Notes under the pieces: model-generated
What the model was told of the DNA's origin: nothing
The model's input: the letters and a program-made list of their open reading frames with translations, nothing else
The model's database searches: none
Source: Streptomyces formicae
GTDB taxonomy: Bacteria > Actinomycetota > Actinomycetes > Streptomycetales > Streptomycetaceae
Direction: 5' to 3'
NCBI RefSeq assembly: GCF_022647665.1
Contig: NZ_CP071872.1
Span: 2,108,001 to 2,172,000, forward strand
DNA: 64,000 nt
Part shown: positions 16,209-25,275 of the stretch, piece by piece
How positions within the stretch are numbered: position 1 is the first letter of the stretch
Layout of the letters: each line of letters starts with the position of its first letter
Position numbers and translations under genes: made by a program

Positions 16209-18257
16209 GTGTCCAAACTGACCGACATCCCCAAACGGATCCTGATCGGCCGGGCGCTGCGCAGCGACAGGCTGGGAGAAACCCTCCTGCCCAAGCGCAT
16301 CGCACTCCCCGTCTTCGCCTCCGACCCGCTGTCCTCGGTGGCGTACGCCCCGGGCGAAGTCCTGCTGGTCCTGTCCATCGCGGGAGTGTCGGCGTACCAC
16401 TTCAGCCCGTGGATCGCCGTGGCCGTCGTGGTGCTGATGTTCACCGTCGTCGCCTCGTACCGGCAGAACGTCCACGCGTACCCGAGCGGCGGCGGCGACT
16501 ACGAGGTGGCCAACACCAACCTCGGCCCCAAGGCCGGACTCACCGTCGCCAGCGCGCTGCTCGTCGACTACGTCCTCACCGTCGCTGTGTCGATCTCCTC
16601 GGGTGTGGAGAACCTCGGCTCCGCCATCCCCTTCGTCGTCGAGCACAAGGTCCTCAGCGCGATCGTCATCATCGTGCTCCTCACGCTCATGAACCTGCGC
16701 GGCGTGAAGGAGTCCGGCAAGCTCTTCGCCATCCCCACGTACGTCTTCGTCGCCGGCGTCTTCGTCATGGTCGCGTGGGGCGCCTACAAGGGCCTGGTCC
16801 TGGACGAGACCATGAGGGCCCCGACCGCGGACTTCGTGATCAAGCCGGAGCAGCAGGGCCTGGCCGGCTTCGCCCTCGTCTTCCTGCTCCTGCGCGCCTT
16901 CTCCTCCGGCTGTGCCGCGCTCACCGGCGTCGAGGCGATCAGCAACGGCGTCCCGGCCTTCCGCAAGCCCAAGAGCAAAAACGCCGCCACCACGCTGCTG
17001 CTCATGGGCGCGCTGGCCGTCACCATGTTCTGCGGCATCATCGGCCTCGCCATGGCCTCGAACGTGCGGATGGCCGAGAACCCCGCGCACGACCTGCTCG
17101 ACAACGGCACCCCGGTCGGCGAGAACTACGTCCAGGACCCGGTGATCTCGCAGGTCGCCGCCGCCGTCTTCGGCGAGCACACGTTCTTCTTCGTCCTCCT
17201 CGCCGCGGCCACCGCGCTTGTCCTCTTCCTGGCCGCGAACACCGCGTACAACGGCTTCCCGCTGCTCGGCTCGATCCTCGCGCAGGACCGCTACCTGCCC
17301 CGCCAGCTGCACACCCGCGGCGACCGGCTCGCCTTCTCCAACGGCATCGTGCTGCTCGCAGGCGCTGCCATTCTGCTCGTGTGGATCTACGGAGCCGACT
17401 CCACCAAGCTGATCCAGCTCTACATCGTCGGCGTCTTCGTCTCCTTCACGCTCAGCCAGACCGGCATGGTCCGGCACTGGAACCGCCACCTCGCGACCGA
17501 GCGCGACCCGGCCAAGCGCCGCCACATGATCCGCTCCCGCGCGATCAACACGTTCGGCGCCTTCTTCACCGGACTGGTGCTGGTCGTCGTCCTGGTCACC
17601 AAGTTCACGCACGGCGCCTGGGTCGCGCTGCTCGGCATGGTGATCTTCTACGTGACGATGAGCGCGATCCGCCGGCACTACGACCGGGTCGCGGAGGAGA
17701 TCGCCGCGCCCGACGAGCCCAGCGACGACACCATCCGCCCCTCGCGGGTCCACTCCATCGTGCTCGTCTCCAAGGTCCACCGGCCGACGCTGCGCGCCGT
17801 CGCGTACGCCAAGCTGATGCGCTCCGACAAGCTCGAGGCGGTCAGCATCAACGTGGACCCGGCCGAGACCAAGGCGCTGAAGGACGAGTGGGACCGGCGC
17901 GGCATCAACGTTCCGCTGAAGATCCTCGACTCGCCGTACCGCGAGATCACCCGGCCGATCGTCGAGTACGTGAAGGGGCTGCGGCGCGAGAGCCCGCGGG
18001 ACGCGGTCAGCGTGATCATCCCCGAGTACGTGGTCGGCCACTGGTGGGAGCACGTGCTCCACAACCAGAGCGCCCTGCGCCTCAAGGGCCGGCTGCTGTT
18101 CACACCGGGCGTCATGGTCACGTCCGTGCCGTACCAGCTCCAGTCCTCCGAGGCGGCCAAGGCGCGGGCGAAGAAGCGGCAGGAGTGGAACGCTCCGGGC
18201 TCGGTGCGGCGCGGCCCCGTCAGCGAGCGCCCCAAGGAGCCCAGCGCCAAGGGCTGA
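16209..18257 (+). CDS. APC-superfamily permease, likely K+ or amino-acid transporter
   Basis: 682 residues from GTG 16209 (VSKLTDIPKRILIGRALRSD). About twelve membrane helices span residues 45-490, opening with LPVFASDPLSSVAYAPGEVLLVL, which is typical of the large APC permeases found next to TrkA genes. Residues 500-682 form a cytosolic domain with a universal-stress-like fold (RVHSIVLVSKVHRPTLRAVAYAKLMRSDKLEAVSINVD...VIIPEYVVGHWWEHVLHNQSALRLKGRLL). Position opposite two TrkA regulators suggests potassium transport, but amino-acid transport cannot be excluded. Confidence 0.8.
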   Translation: MSKLTDIPKRILIGRALRSDRLGETLLPKRIALPVFASDPLSSVAYAPGEVLLVLSIAGVSAYHFSPWIAVAVVVLMFTVVASYRQNVHAYPSGGGDYEVANTNLGPKAGLTVASALLVDYVLTVAVSISSGVENLGSAIPFVVEHKVLSAIVIIVLLTLMNLRGVKESGKLFAIPTYVFVAGVFVMVAWGAYKGLVLDETMRAPTADFVIKPEQQGLAGFALVFLLLRAFSSGCAALTGVEAISNGVPAFRKPKSKNAATTLLLMGALAVTMFCGIIGLAMASNVRMAENPAHDLLDNGTPVGENYVQDPVISQVAAAVFGEHTFFFVLLAAATALVLFLAANTAYNGFPLLGSILAQDRYLPRQLHTRGDRLAFSNGIVLLAGAAILLVWIYGADSTKLIQLYIVGVFVSFTLSQTGMVRHWNRHLATERDPAKRRHMIRSRAINTFGAFFTGLVLVVVLVTKFTHGAWVALLGMVIFYVTMSAIRRHYDRVAEEIAAPDEPSDDTIRPSRVHSIVLVSKVHRPTLRAVAYAKLMRSDKLEAVSINVDPAETKALKDEWDRRGINVPLKILDSPYREITRPIVEYVKGLRRESPRDAVSVIIPEYVVGHWWEHVLHNQSALRLKGRLLFTPGVMVTSVPYQLQSSEAAKARAKKRQEWNAPGSVRRGPVSERPKEPSAKG

Positions 18258-18342
18258 GGCGCCCACGCACGCACGTAGACTGGGGGGCTGTCGTCCGCAC
18301 AGGGCGACGCCCCCCTCTCGTACCCCTGGAGCTGTCCCCGTC

Positions 18343-19671
18343 ATGCAGAACGCACCTGAGTCTTCACTCGTCGGGGAGGAGTACGAGGTCGAGGTCGGCC
18401 CCGTCGCACACGGCGGCCACTGCATCGCCCGCACCGAGGGCGGGCGGGTGCTCTTCGTCCGGCACGCCCTGCCCGGCGAGAAGGTCCTCGCCCGGATCAC
18501 CGAGGGCGAGCAGGACTCCCGCTATCTGCGGGCCGACGCCGTACGCGTACTGGAGCCGTCGAAGGACCGCGTCGAGGCGCCCTGCCCGTACGCCGGACCC
18601 GGCAAGTGCGGCGGCTGCGACTGGCAGCACGCCAAGCCGGGCGCCCAGCGCCGCCTCAAGGGCGAGGTCGTCGCGGAGCAGCTGAAGCGACTCGCCGGCC
18701 TCACCCCGGAGGAGGCGGGCTGGGACGGCACGGTCATGCCGGCGGAGGGCGACAAGCTGCCCGCGGGTGAGGTGCCGGCCTGGCGCACCCGGGTCCAGTA
18801 CGCCGTCGACGCTTCCGGCAAGGCGGGGCTGCGCCGCCACCGCTCCCACGAGGTCGAGCCCGTCGAGCACTGCATGATCGCGGCGCCCGGCGTGAGCGAG
18901 CTCGGCGTCGAGCAGCGCACCTGGGAGGGCATGGCGTCGATCGAGGCCATCGCCGCCACCGGCTCCGGCGACCGCCAGGTGATCCTCACCCCGCGCCCCG
19001 GCGCCCGCCTCCCGATCGTCGAACTCGACAAGCCCGTTTCCGTCCTGCGCGTCCACGAAAAGGACGGCAGCGTCCACCGCGTCCACGGCCGCCCGTTCGT
19101 CCGCGAATGCGCCGACGACCGCACCTACCGCGTCGGCATGGGCGGCTTCTGGCAGGTCCACCCGAAGGCCGCCCAGACCCTCGTCCAGGCCGTCATGCAG
19201 GGCCTGCTGCCCCGCAAGGGCGACACGGCCCTCGATCTCTACTGCGGCGTCGGCCTGTTCGCGGGCGCCATCGGCCAGCGCGTCGGCGAGAAGGGCGCGG
19301 TCCTCGGCATCGAGTCCGGAAAGCGCGCCGTCGAGGACGCCCGCCACAACCTCCAGGACCTCCCGCGCGTCCGCATCGAACAGGGCAAGGTCGAATCCGT
19401 CCTCCCCCGCACCGGCATCACCGAGGCCGACCTCGTCGTCCTCGACCCCCCACGCGCCGGCGCCGGCAAGCAGACGGTCGCGTACGTCTCGGCCCTCGGC
19501 GCCCGCCGCATCGCGTACGTCGCGTGCGACCCGGCCGCTCTGGCACGGGACTTGGGGTACTTCCGGGAGAACGGGTACAGGCCGCGGACGCTGAGGGCGT
19601 TCGACCTGTTTCCGATGACTCATCATGTGGAGTGCGTGGCGATTCTTGAGCCTGCCCAGAAGGGCCTCTGA
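18343..19671 (+). CDS. TrmA/RumA-family RNA (uracil-5-)-methyltransferase
   Basis: 442 residues. An N-terminal TRAM RNA-binding domain (VGEEYEVEVGPVAHGGHCIARTEGGRVLFVRHALPGE) is followed by a cysteine motif for an iron-sulfur cluster (CPYAGPGKCGGCDWQH), the SAM site LDLYCGVGLFAGAIG, the VLDPPRAG motif and the catalytic-Cys region IAYVACDPAALARDLGYF. It methylates a uridine in rRNA or tRNA; the exact target is not clear. The last 69 bases (FPMTHHVECVAILEPAQKGL and stop) occur four more times downstream, which marks this 3' end as an integration target. Confidence 0.88.
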   Translation: MQNAPESSLVGEEYEVEVGPVAHGGHCIARTEGGRVLFVRHALPGEKVLARITEGEQDSRYLRADAVRVLEPSKDRVEAPCPYAGPGKCGGCDWQHAKPGAQRRLKGEVVAEQLKRLAGLTPEEAGWDGTVMPAEGDKLPAGEVPAWRTRVQYAVDASGKAGLRRHRSHEVEPVEHCMIAAPGVSELGVEQRTWEGMASIEAIAATGSGDRQVILTPRPGARLPIVELDKPVSVLRVHEKDGSVHRVHGRPFVRECADDRTYRVGMGGFWQVHPKAAQTLVQAVMQGLLPRKGDTALDLYCGVGLFAGAIGQRVGEKGAVLGIESGKRAVEDARHNLQDLPRVRIEQGKVESVLPRTGITEADLVVLDPPRAGAGKQTVAYVSALGARRIAYVACDPAALARDLGYFRENGYRPRTLRAFDLFPMTHHVECVAILEPAQKGL

Positions 19672-19703
19672 CCTGCACTTCTTGGTGCCTCGTCGGCCTG
19701 CTC

Positions 19704-19772
19704 GACCTGTTTTGGGTGAGGAATCATGTGGAGTGCGTGGCCATCCTCGACCCTGCCGCGAAGAGCTTTCGA
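19704..19772 (+). repeat. Copy 2 of methyltransferase 3' end (degenerate)
   Basis: Aligns without gaps to 19603-19671. It begins GACCTGTTT, diverges for 12 bases, then matches CATGTGGAGTGCGTGGC and onward. Its reading (VECVAILDPAAKSF) keeps the protein but the stop has become CGA. The DNA that follows (CCTGCGGTTTTGCGCGTGCGCAACATGTG) resembles the DNA after copy 5. It is best seen as a remnant attachment site. Confidence 0.8.
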
Positions 19773-19939
19773 CCTGCGGTTTTGCGCGTGCGCAACATGT
19801 GCGGTGCGGACGTTGCGGGCGCCGGCTTGGTGCTGAAATGACGCTCATTTGACGCGCTTGCTGACGAGGCGTCAGGGAGACTGTGTCGCCGGGCGGGCTG
19901 TCTGAGGCAGGAGGGAGGGACCTGCGCCGTGTGGGCGTG

Positions 19940-20878
19940 TCACATGCCTCGTCCGCCGATGCCGCCATCGGGGGCGAGCGCGTCAATCTGTGCGAGGTCG
20001 TCGGCGGTCAGGTCGAGGTCGGCGGAGGCAATGTTCTGTGCGACGCGCTCGGGGTTGCGCGATCCCGGGATCGGGGCGATGTAGTCCTTCTTCGCCAGCA
20101 GCCAGGCCAGGGCGAGCTGCGACAGTGTGGCGCACTTGCTCTCGGCGAACTTGGTGAGCTCGTCGACGAGGGAGAGGTTCTGGTCGAAGTTCTCCGGGGC
20201 CCACCAGGGAATCATCTGACGGAAGTCGTCAGCGGGGTAGTGCTCGCGGGAGGCGACGGCGCCGCTGAGGAATCCGCGGGCGAGCGGGGAGTAGGCGACA
20301 AGTCCGATGCCGAGCTCCTCGAGGACGGGGAAGAACTGCTCGGAGTCGTGGGCGAAGATCGAGTACTCGTGCTGGAGGACCGAGATGGGGTGCACCGCGT
20401 GGGCGCGGCGGATGGATTCGGCGTCGGTGTTGGACAGGCCGAGGTACTTGACCTTGCCGGCGTCGACGTACTCCTTCATCACGCCCACCACGTCCTCGAT
20501 CGGGACCTCGGGATCGGGGCCGTGCTGGTAGAGCACGTCGATCACGTCGACGTTCAGGTTGCGGAGGCTGTTGTCGACGACCTCCCGGATGTGCTCCGGC
20601 TGCGAGTTGGAGCCGAAGGACTTGGTGAGGCCGAACTTGGTCGCGATCGTTACCTCGTCACGGATCGGCGCGAGGGCGTTGCCGAGCAGCTTCTCGCCCT
20701 CCCCCCAGCCGTACATCTCCGCGGTGTCGAAATGGTTCACGCCGAGTTCGTGGGCGCGGCGGATCGCGGTGATCGACTCGGTGTCGTCCGAGGGGCCGTA
20801 GCCGATGGCGGTGCCCATCGCGCCGTAGCCGATCTCGGAGACGGTCAGGCCCTGTCGGCCCAGAGTGCGCTGCTGCAT
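19940..20878 (-). CDS. Aldo/keto reductase
   Basis: 312 residues from ATG 20878 (MQQRTLGRQGLTVSEIGYGAMG). Catalytic tetrad elements are visible: HFDTAEMYGWGEGEKLLG (Asp, Tyr), ATKFGL (Lys) and DVLYQHGPD (His). The NADPH site PIPGSRNPERVAQNI is near the C-terminus. It reduces aldehydes or ketones with NADPH. It is divergent from a TetR gene whose likely operators lie between the two, so it is probably that regulator's target. Confidence 0.9.
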   Translation of the reverse strand: MQQRTLGRQGLTVSEIGYGAMGTAIGYGPSDDTESITAIRRAHELGVNHFDTAEMYGWGEGEKLLGNALAPIRDEVTIATKFGLTKSFGSNSQPEHIREVVDNSLRNLNVDVIDVLYQHGPDPEVPIEDVVGVMKEYVDAGKVKYLGLSNTDAESIRRAHAVHPISVLQHEYSIFAHDSEQFFPVLEELGIGLVAYSPLARGFLSGAVASREHYPADDFRQMIPWWAPENFDQNLSLVDELTKFAESKCATLSQLALAWLLAKKDYIAPIPGSRNPERVAQNIASADLDLTADDLAQIDALAPDGGIGGRGM

Positions 20879-20916
20879 GAGGTGCTCCTGATGCGGCGGT
20901 CGCGTCCAAGGGTCAT

Positions 20917-20979
20917 ACCAAACGGTTCGGTTTGACCTTACGTCCATCGATCGGACGCCGTCAAACCAAACGGTTTGGT
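20917..20979. promoter_or_regulatory. Two TetR-type operators between divergent genes
   Basis: ACCAAACGGTTTGGT (20965-20979) is a perfect palindrome with one central base. ACCAAACGGTTCGGT (20917-20931) is the same site with one mismatch. They are 48 bases apart centre to centre, one near the reductase start and one just before the TetR start, as expected for joint repression of both genes. Confidence 0.75.
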
Positions 20980-20995
20980 CTGTAGGCTTGGGTGC

Positions 20996-21610
20996 ATGGC
21001 TCCCCGTAGTAGCGTCAGCGACACCACCAGCGATCGCATCATTGCGGCGGCCATCACTGAATTCGCCCGCTACGGCATCGCGGGAGCACGCGTGGAGCGG
21101 ATCGCCAAGGCGGCGCGAACCAGCAAGGAACGCGTGTATGCGTATTTCCGTAGCAAGGAGGCGCTCTACCGGTTCGTTGCCGGACGGGAACTTGCGGCCA
21201 TGGCCGAGGCCGTCCCGATGGATCCCACCGACCTCCCGGGCTACGCCGGCCGCATCCACGACCATGCCGTCCAGCACCCTGAACGGCACCGGCTGATGAT
21301 GTGGGGCCAGCTCGAACTCCCGGCCGGAGAAGCTCCCGCCGACGACCCGGTGCAGGAGGCCGTGTTCCAGAAGATCGAAAAGTTGCGCACAGCACAGGGC
21401 GCCGGCCATCTTGATCCCGCGTGGGAGCCGGAGGACATCCTGGTGTTCGTCAGCCAGCTGGCCATGTCATGGGCCGGCCAGACCGGCCTCACCCCGGCGG
21501 GCGAGGAACGCGACGCCTTCCTCGCGGCCCGCCGGGTGGCCATCGTCGCCGCCGTCCAGCGCCTGTTCCCCGCAACCTCCGGAGAGACACACAGCTCCGA
21601 TGGCGGCTGA
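20996..21610 (+). CDS. TetR-family transcriptional regulator
   Basis: 204 residues from ATG 20996. The N-terminal HTH reads DRIIAAAITEFARYGIAGARVERIAKAARTSKERVYAYFRSKEALYRFVAGREL. The C-terminal domain (MMWGQLELPAGEAP...FVSQLAMSWAGQTGL) is a ligand pocket of the type fused to TetR_C families. It probably represses the divergent aldo/keto reductase gene and itself through the operators at 20917-20979. The inducer is unknown. Confidence 0.87.
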   Translation: MAPRSSVSDTTSDRIIAAAITEFARYGIAGARVERIAKAARTSKERVYAYFRSKEALYRFVAGRELAAMAEAVPMDPTDLPGYAGRIHDHAVQHPERHRLMMWGQLELPAGEAPADDPVQEAVFQKIEKLRTAQGAGHLDPAWEPEDILVFVSQLAMSWAGQTGLTPAGEERDAFLAARRVAIVAAVQRLFPATSGETHSSDGG

Positions 21611-21695
21611 CCGCTCAGAGAACAGTTCGTTCGGGCACAGGTGATGGAGCGAGCGGGATGTCCAGGCCGACGGTGGCAGGCGCGTCGGCCGCGGT

Positions 21696-21949
21696 CTAGG
21701 GGGTGTCCGGCGGATCTTGCTGGGCTCGCAACGCCCTGCGACTCCGTCTCCTGCTCCCCCTGGGCCCTGAGGGCCCGGGAGGTGCCCCCAGTCGTCGGTC
21801 GCCGACTCCCCCGTAGCCCTTCGGGCACGGGAGGTGCCCCCACCGCGTTGTCTCCCTCCTCCGCCTTGGATCCGAAGCCACATCAGTGACATCAGCCGCT
21901 GCGCGGCGGGCGCTCGCTGATCCAGCCTGATCCGCAGGACACCCCCTAG
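21696..21949. mobile_element. MITE-like element with 21-base terminal inverted repeats
   Basis: The left end CTAGGGGGTGTCCGGCGGATC (21696-21716) matches the complement of the right end (21929-21949) at 20 of 21 positions, and both termini begin CTAG. The 254-base interior has no ORF of note but has internal repeats of GGGAGGTGCCCCCA (around 21777 and 21827). Size, terminal repeats and lack of coding capacity fit a miniature inverted-repeat element; CTAG could be a target duplication or part of the ends. Confidence 0.6.
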
Positions 21950-21964
21950 CCCGCCCGGTGTCGT

Positions 21965-22156
21965 TCAGGCGAGGTACTGGCACCAGCCCTCGACCTCGGG
22001 CGGGGCGTCTGCGTCGAACCTAGGCACTCGCGGCCTCCGGCACCGCTTTACCAGAGCTGGATGGCCGACGAGGACTTCGACACCTGCCTCCGGCGCCTCA
22101 GACAGTGCCTGGAGCAGACGGGTGCTGGTGTCGCCTCCCTCTCGCTCCCTGAATGA
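21965..22156. pseudogene. Possible gene fragments between MITE and cupin
   Basis: Two short readings look coding-like. On the plus strand, 22045-22156 gives LYQSWMADEDFDTCLRRL and on to a TGA, with no start. On the minus strand, 22027-21965 gives VPRFDADAPPEVEGWCQYLA and a stop. Neither is long enough to assign. The remaining bases from 21611 to 22265 hold only the MITE-like element and the cupin ribosome site. Confidence 0.3.
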
Positions 22157-22265
22157 GACGTCGTCTCCTGCTGGGACAGCCGGCGCGGCGCGGAGGTGAG
22201 GTCACGTCTCCTGCGGGCGGCGGATGGGGGCCAGGGCTTCACTCGCACAGCAAGGAACACCTCCC

Positions 22266-22678
22266 GTGGAACACATCACGCAGACCCCGACCGTCAAGGC
22301 CCTCGCAGAGCGCTTCACCGGCGACGTCTACCTCAATATGATCGAGACCCTCGCCGAACCGGCCCGGCTGGCGACCGCCCTGGTCCGCTTCACCCCGGCG
22401 CCCGCACCAACTGGCACTCCCACGCCGACGGCCAGACCCTCTACATCACCGACGGCATCGGCCTCGTCGGCACCCTCGACGGCGACGTCGTACGCGTCAG
22501 CGCCGGCCAGACCGTCAAGTGCCCGCCCGGAGAGGAGCACTGGTACGGAGGCACCGACACCACCCTCATGGCCCACATCGCCATGGTCGTCGGCGACGCC
22601 GAGGGCGACGGGACCACCTGGCTGGAACCGGTGACCGACAAGCAGTACGCCGCGGCGCTCGCCACCGTCACCCGCTGA
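22266..22678 (+). CDS. Cupin-domain protein, apparent frameshift
   Basis: GTG 22266 with AAGGAACACC upstream starts VEHITQTPTVKALAERFTGDVY. The frame breaks after LVRFTP: one extra G at 22397-22398 would join it to GARTNWHSHADGQTLYITDGIGLVGTLDG and run to the TGA at 22678 (about 137 residues). The metal-binding cupin motif NWHSHADGQTLYITDG is intact in the second frame, as is CPPGEEHWYGG. Such proteins often accompany oxidoreductase genes. It may be a real pseudogene, since its neighbours are also damaged, or an assembly error. Confidence 0.75.
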
Positions 22679-22736
22679 CGGCGAGCACGAGGACGGTCGG
22701 CTCCGAACCGGTTCGAGTGAGGGAGCGACGGCGTGC

Positions 22737-22850
22737 TCAGCGTCCGTGCGTTTCCTTGCGGATGGTGGGGGCGACTTCGGCGGCCAGGAGTTCGATGGAG
22801 TCGCTGACCATGTGCGGGGGCATGCCGCCGAAGTCGGGAGCGGAAATCCT
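22737..22850 (-). pseudogene. C-terminal remnant of an LLM-class flavin oxidoreductase
   Basis: Only the tail survives: APDFGGMPPHMVSDSIEL and a following LAAEVAPTIRKETHGR. This resembles the last helix of luciferase-like monooxygenases. The upstream body of the gene is absent, replaced directly by the end of the SDR gene. Confidence 0.5.
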
Positions 22851-22908
22851 TCGGGTAGGGAGGGAAGGGTGGTCCGCCGCCCGGCGGCGGACCATGTGCC
22901 GGCAGGTG

Positions 22909-23588
22909 TCAGCCGTTGAAGACGACCTCGGACTGGTCGCGGCGCTCGTACAGGTCCCAGTACAGGGGCGCGATCTCCTCGGGGTGGCGGCGGGGATGCC
23001 CGCGGGGCCGCCTTCGCCGATCCAGGTGTTGATCGCCACGTGCGCGGCGTACACACCGCTGCCGGACAGTTCGTTGTGCAGGTTGAGCACCCAGTTGCGC
23101 AGTGCTCCGCCCGCGGCGTTGACGTTGCCGAGCATCGGGACGGGATGGATGGAGCCGCCGCCGGTGGTGAACAGCAGCGCCCCGGATCCCGCCTCCCGCA
23201 TGGCCGGGAGCACGGCGCGGGCGGCGGTGACGGCGCCGTAGAAGGTGTACTCGATCTGCGGCTGCAGGTTCTCCACCGTGACCTCGCTCGGGGCGGCCAT
23301 GGTGAAGCCGGGCACCGGCGAGTGCGGCGCCGGGGAGTACTCCAGCACGTCGATGCCACCGAAGCGGACCGTCACCGCGTCGAGGGCGGCGGTGAGGGAG
23401 GGGCGGTCCATCACATCGGCGGGGAACGCGGCGGCCGTGATTCCCTCCTGGCCGAGCTGCGCGACAAGGCTGTCCAGCTTCTCCTTGGTGCGGGCGATCA
23501 GGGCGACGTCGAAGCCGCGGCTGCCGAAGGTGCGGGCGATGGCCAGGCCCATGCCGGGGCCGGCGCCGACGATGGCGAGAGTGGGCAC
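22909..23588 (-). CDS. Short-chain dehydrogenase/reductase, apparent frameshift
   Basis: GTG 23588 gives VPTLAIVGAGPGMGLAIARTFGSRGFDVALIAR, the NAD(P) Rossmann motif. The usual YxxxK is not clear; the SDR here reads GNVNAAGGALRNWVLNLHNEL. The written frame continues into unrelated sequence, but one extra C in the run at 22981-22984 restores TPEEIAPLYWDLYERRDQSE and VVFNG before a TGA at 22909-22911, giving about 226 residues. Substrate unknown. Confidence 0.75.
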
Positions 23589-23622
23589 GATCAGATCTCT
23601 TCCGTGGTGCGGGCGGGGGCGG

Positions 23623-24270
23623 TCAGGCGCAGGTGATGGCGAGCTTGCCGAGCGCGCCGGATGCGAAGGAGGCGAACGCGTCGGGGGCCCGCTCCAGCGG
23701 GTAGGTGGCGGTGACCGGCACGCGCAGCACACCGGAGGCGGCGTCTTCGGCGAGGGCGGTGAGGGTTCGTGCGTTCGGGGCGGCCATCACCGAGTGGGCG
23801 GTGACGTCCTGGCCCTCGACGGCGTCGGGGCCGAAGCCGAGCGTGGAGGCGATCCGCCCGCCGGGCCGCAGCAGGCCCGCGAGCTGGGCGCCGTCGCCGG
23901 CCAGGTGCAGCACCGCGTCCACCCCGCCGGGGGCGAGGGTACGGATCTGGGCATCCAGGTCGCCGGTGAAGTCGACCAGGTGCACCTCGGCGTCGGTCAG
24001 ATCGGTGACGAAGGCCGCCTCCGCGCCGGGACGGGCGGTGGCGATCGCCTTCGCTCCGCGGGCGGCGGCGATCTGCACGGCCAGCGCACCGACGCCGCCG
24101 GTGGCGCCGGAGACCAGCACCGTCTCGTCCTTCTGCGGGTCCACCGCGTTCACGCTGTCCAGTGCGGCGGTGCCGGCCAGGCCCAGCGCACCGGCGTCCT
24201 GCACGCTCAACGCCCCGGGGATGTGGGCGACGCCGTAGGAGGCGGGGACGGTGACCCGTTTCCATGATGC
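23623..24270 (-). pseudogene. Quinone-oxidoreductase-type MDR protein lacking its N-terminus
   Basis: The NADPH domain is intact (DAGALGLAGTAALDSVNAV, VLVSGATGGVGALAVQIAAARG, ALHLAGDGAQLAGLLRPGGRIAST) through to GALGKLAITCA. About 95 residues of the N-terminal GroES-like domain are missing, and no start codon lies in frame near the junction at about 24265, where the sequence passes straight into the TetR promoter. It looks like a gene cut by a deletion. Confidence 0.65.
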
Positions 24271-24284
24271 CAGCGTAACAACAC

Positions 24285-24306
24285 AAGTGGGTAGGGTGTT
24301 CCACTT
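24285..24306. promoter_or_regulatory. Inverted repeat before TetR gene
   Basis: AAGTGG (24285-24290) and CCACTT (24301-24306) form an inverted repeat with a 10-base spacer, ending 16 bases before the TetR start. It is a plausible autoregulatory operator. Confidence 0.4.
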
Positions 24307-24322
24307 CGGTACAGTGGGGGGC

Positions 24323-25018
24323 ATGACAGCACCCGCCGACCCCGCCGAAACCCCAGGCCAGCAGCCCGAGCAGGGTCTGCGCGCCGATGCCGAACGCAAC
24401 CGCGAACGCATCCTGGCCGCGGCCCGCCGCCTGTACGCCACCGAGGGCCTGGGCGTTTCCATGGCCTCCGTCGCCCGCGAGGCCGGGGTCGGCAAGGCGA
24501 CGCTCTCCCGCCGCTTCGCCAGCCGGGAGGACCTGATCACCGCTGTCTTCGCCGACCGCATGGACGCCTACGCCGAAGCCGTCGCCGAAGCGCTCGCCGA
24601 CCCCGACCCCTGGCACGGCTTCACCCGCTACATCGAAGCCGTCTGCGCCATGCAGGCCGCCGACCGCGGCTTCGCTGACGTCCTGACCATGACCTTCCCC
24701 GCGGCCAAAGCGCTCGAAGCCCGCCGTGCCGAGTCCTACAACGGCTTCCTCGAACTCATCGCCCGCGCCCAGGCCGCCGGACACCTGCGGGAGGACTTCA
24801 CCTCACAGGACCTCGTCATCCTGCTGATGGCCAACGCCGGCGTGGTCGCCGCCACCGGCGACGCGGCCCCCGACAGCTGGCGCCGTCTGGTCGGCCACAT
24901 GCTCCGCTCCTATGCCACCCCCGGAACCGACCTCCCGCCCCTGCCCCAGGCCCCGGCCCCCACCGCCCTCTACCGCGCCATGATCCGGCTCGCACGCCCC
25001 GCGCCCAGCACATCCTGA
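24323..25018 (+). CDS. TetR-family transcriptional regulator
   Basis: 231 residues from ATG 24323. After a Pro/Glu leader the HTH reads RERILAAARRLYATEGLGVSMASVAREAGVGKATLSRRFASREDLITAVFADRM. The C-terminal part (FADVLTMTFPAAKALEARRAESYNGFLELI...PDSWRRLVGHMLRSYA) is typical of regulators beside SDR/MDR oxidoreductases. It is divergent from the truncated MDR gene and probably controlled that now decayed operon. Confidence 0.87.
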   Translation: MTAPADPAETPGQQPEQGLRADAERNRERILAAARRLYATEGLGVSMASVAREAGVGKATLSRRFASREDLITAVFADRMDAYAEAVAEALADPDPWHGFTRYIEAVCAMQAADRGFADVLTMTFPAAKALEARRAESYNGFLELIARAQAAGHLREDFTSQDLVILLMANAGVVAATGDAAPDSWRRLVGHMLRSYATPGTDLPPLPQAPAPTALYRAMIRLARPAPSTS

Positions 25019-25275
25019 ACCCCGGAGAGCGGGGTCAGGGCGTGTCGCCCTCCTCTCATCGAGGTGAACGGTTGCCGGGTCGCGCAGGGGCCGCAGCCCC
25101 TCGTGCGGCGGGCGGACGGCGAAGCTGTAGCGGCCAAGGATGAATTGCCGGTCCTTGAGCGGGGAGAGTCGGGCGACATCCCGCAGGCCGACCCGACCGC
25201 ATCGGGCACAGGATGTCGGGTCCGGCACAGTGGGACTCCCTAGCGTGGAGATCAGTAAGGGAAGGACGGTCAGGA

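Noticed and set aside
15882..18500. 872-residue minus-strand ORF opposite the APC permease
   Set aside because: Antisense of a clear membrane transporter; Arg/Asp/Gly-rich with no motif.
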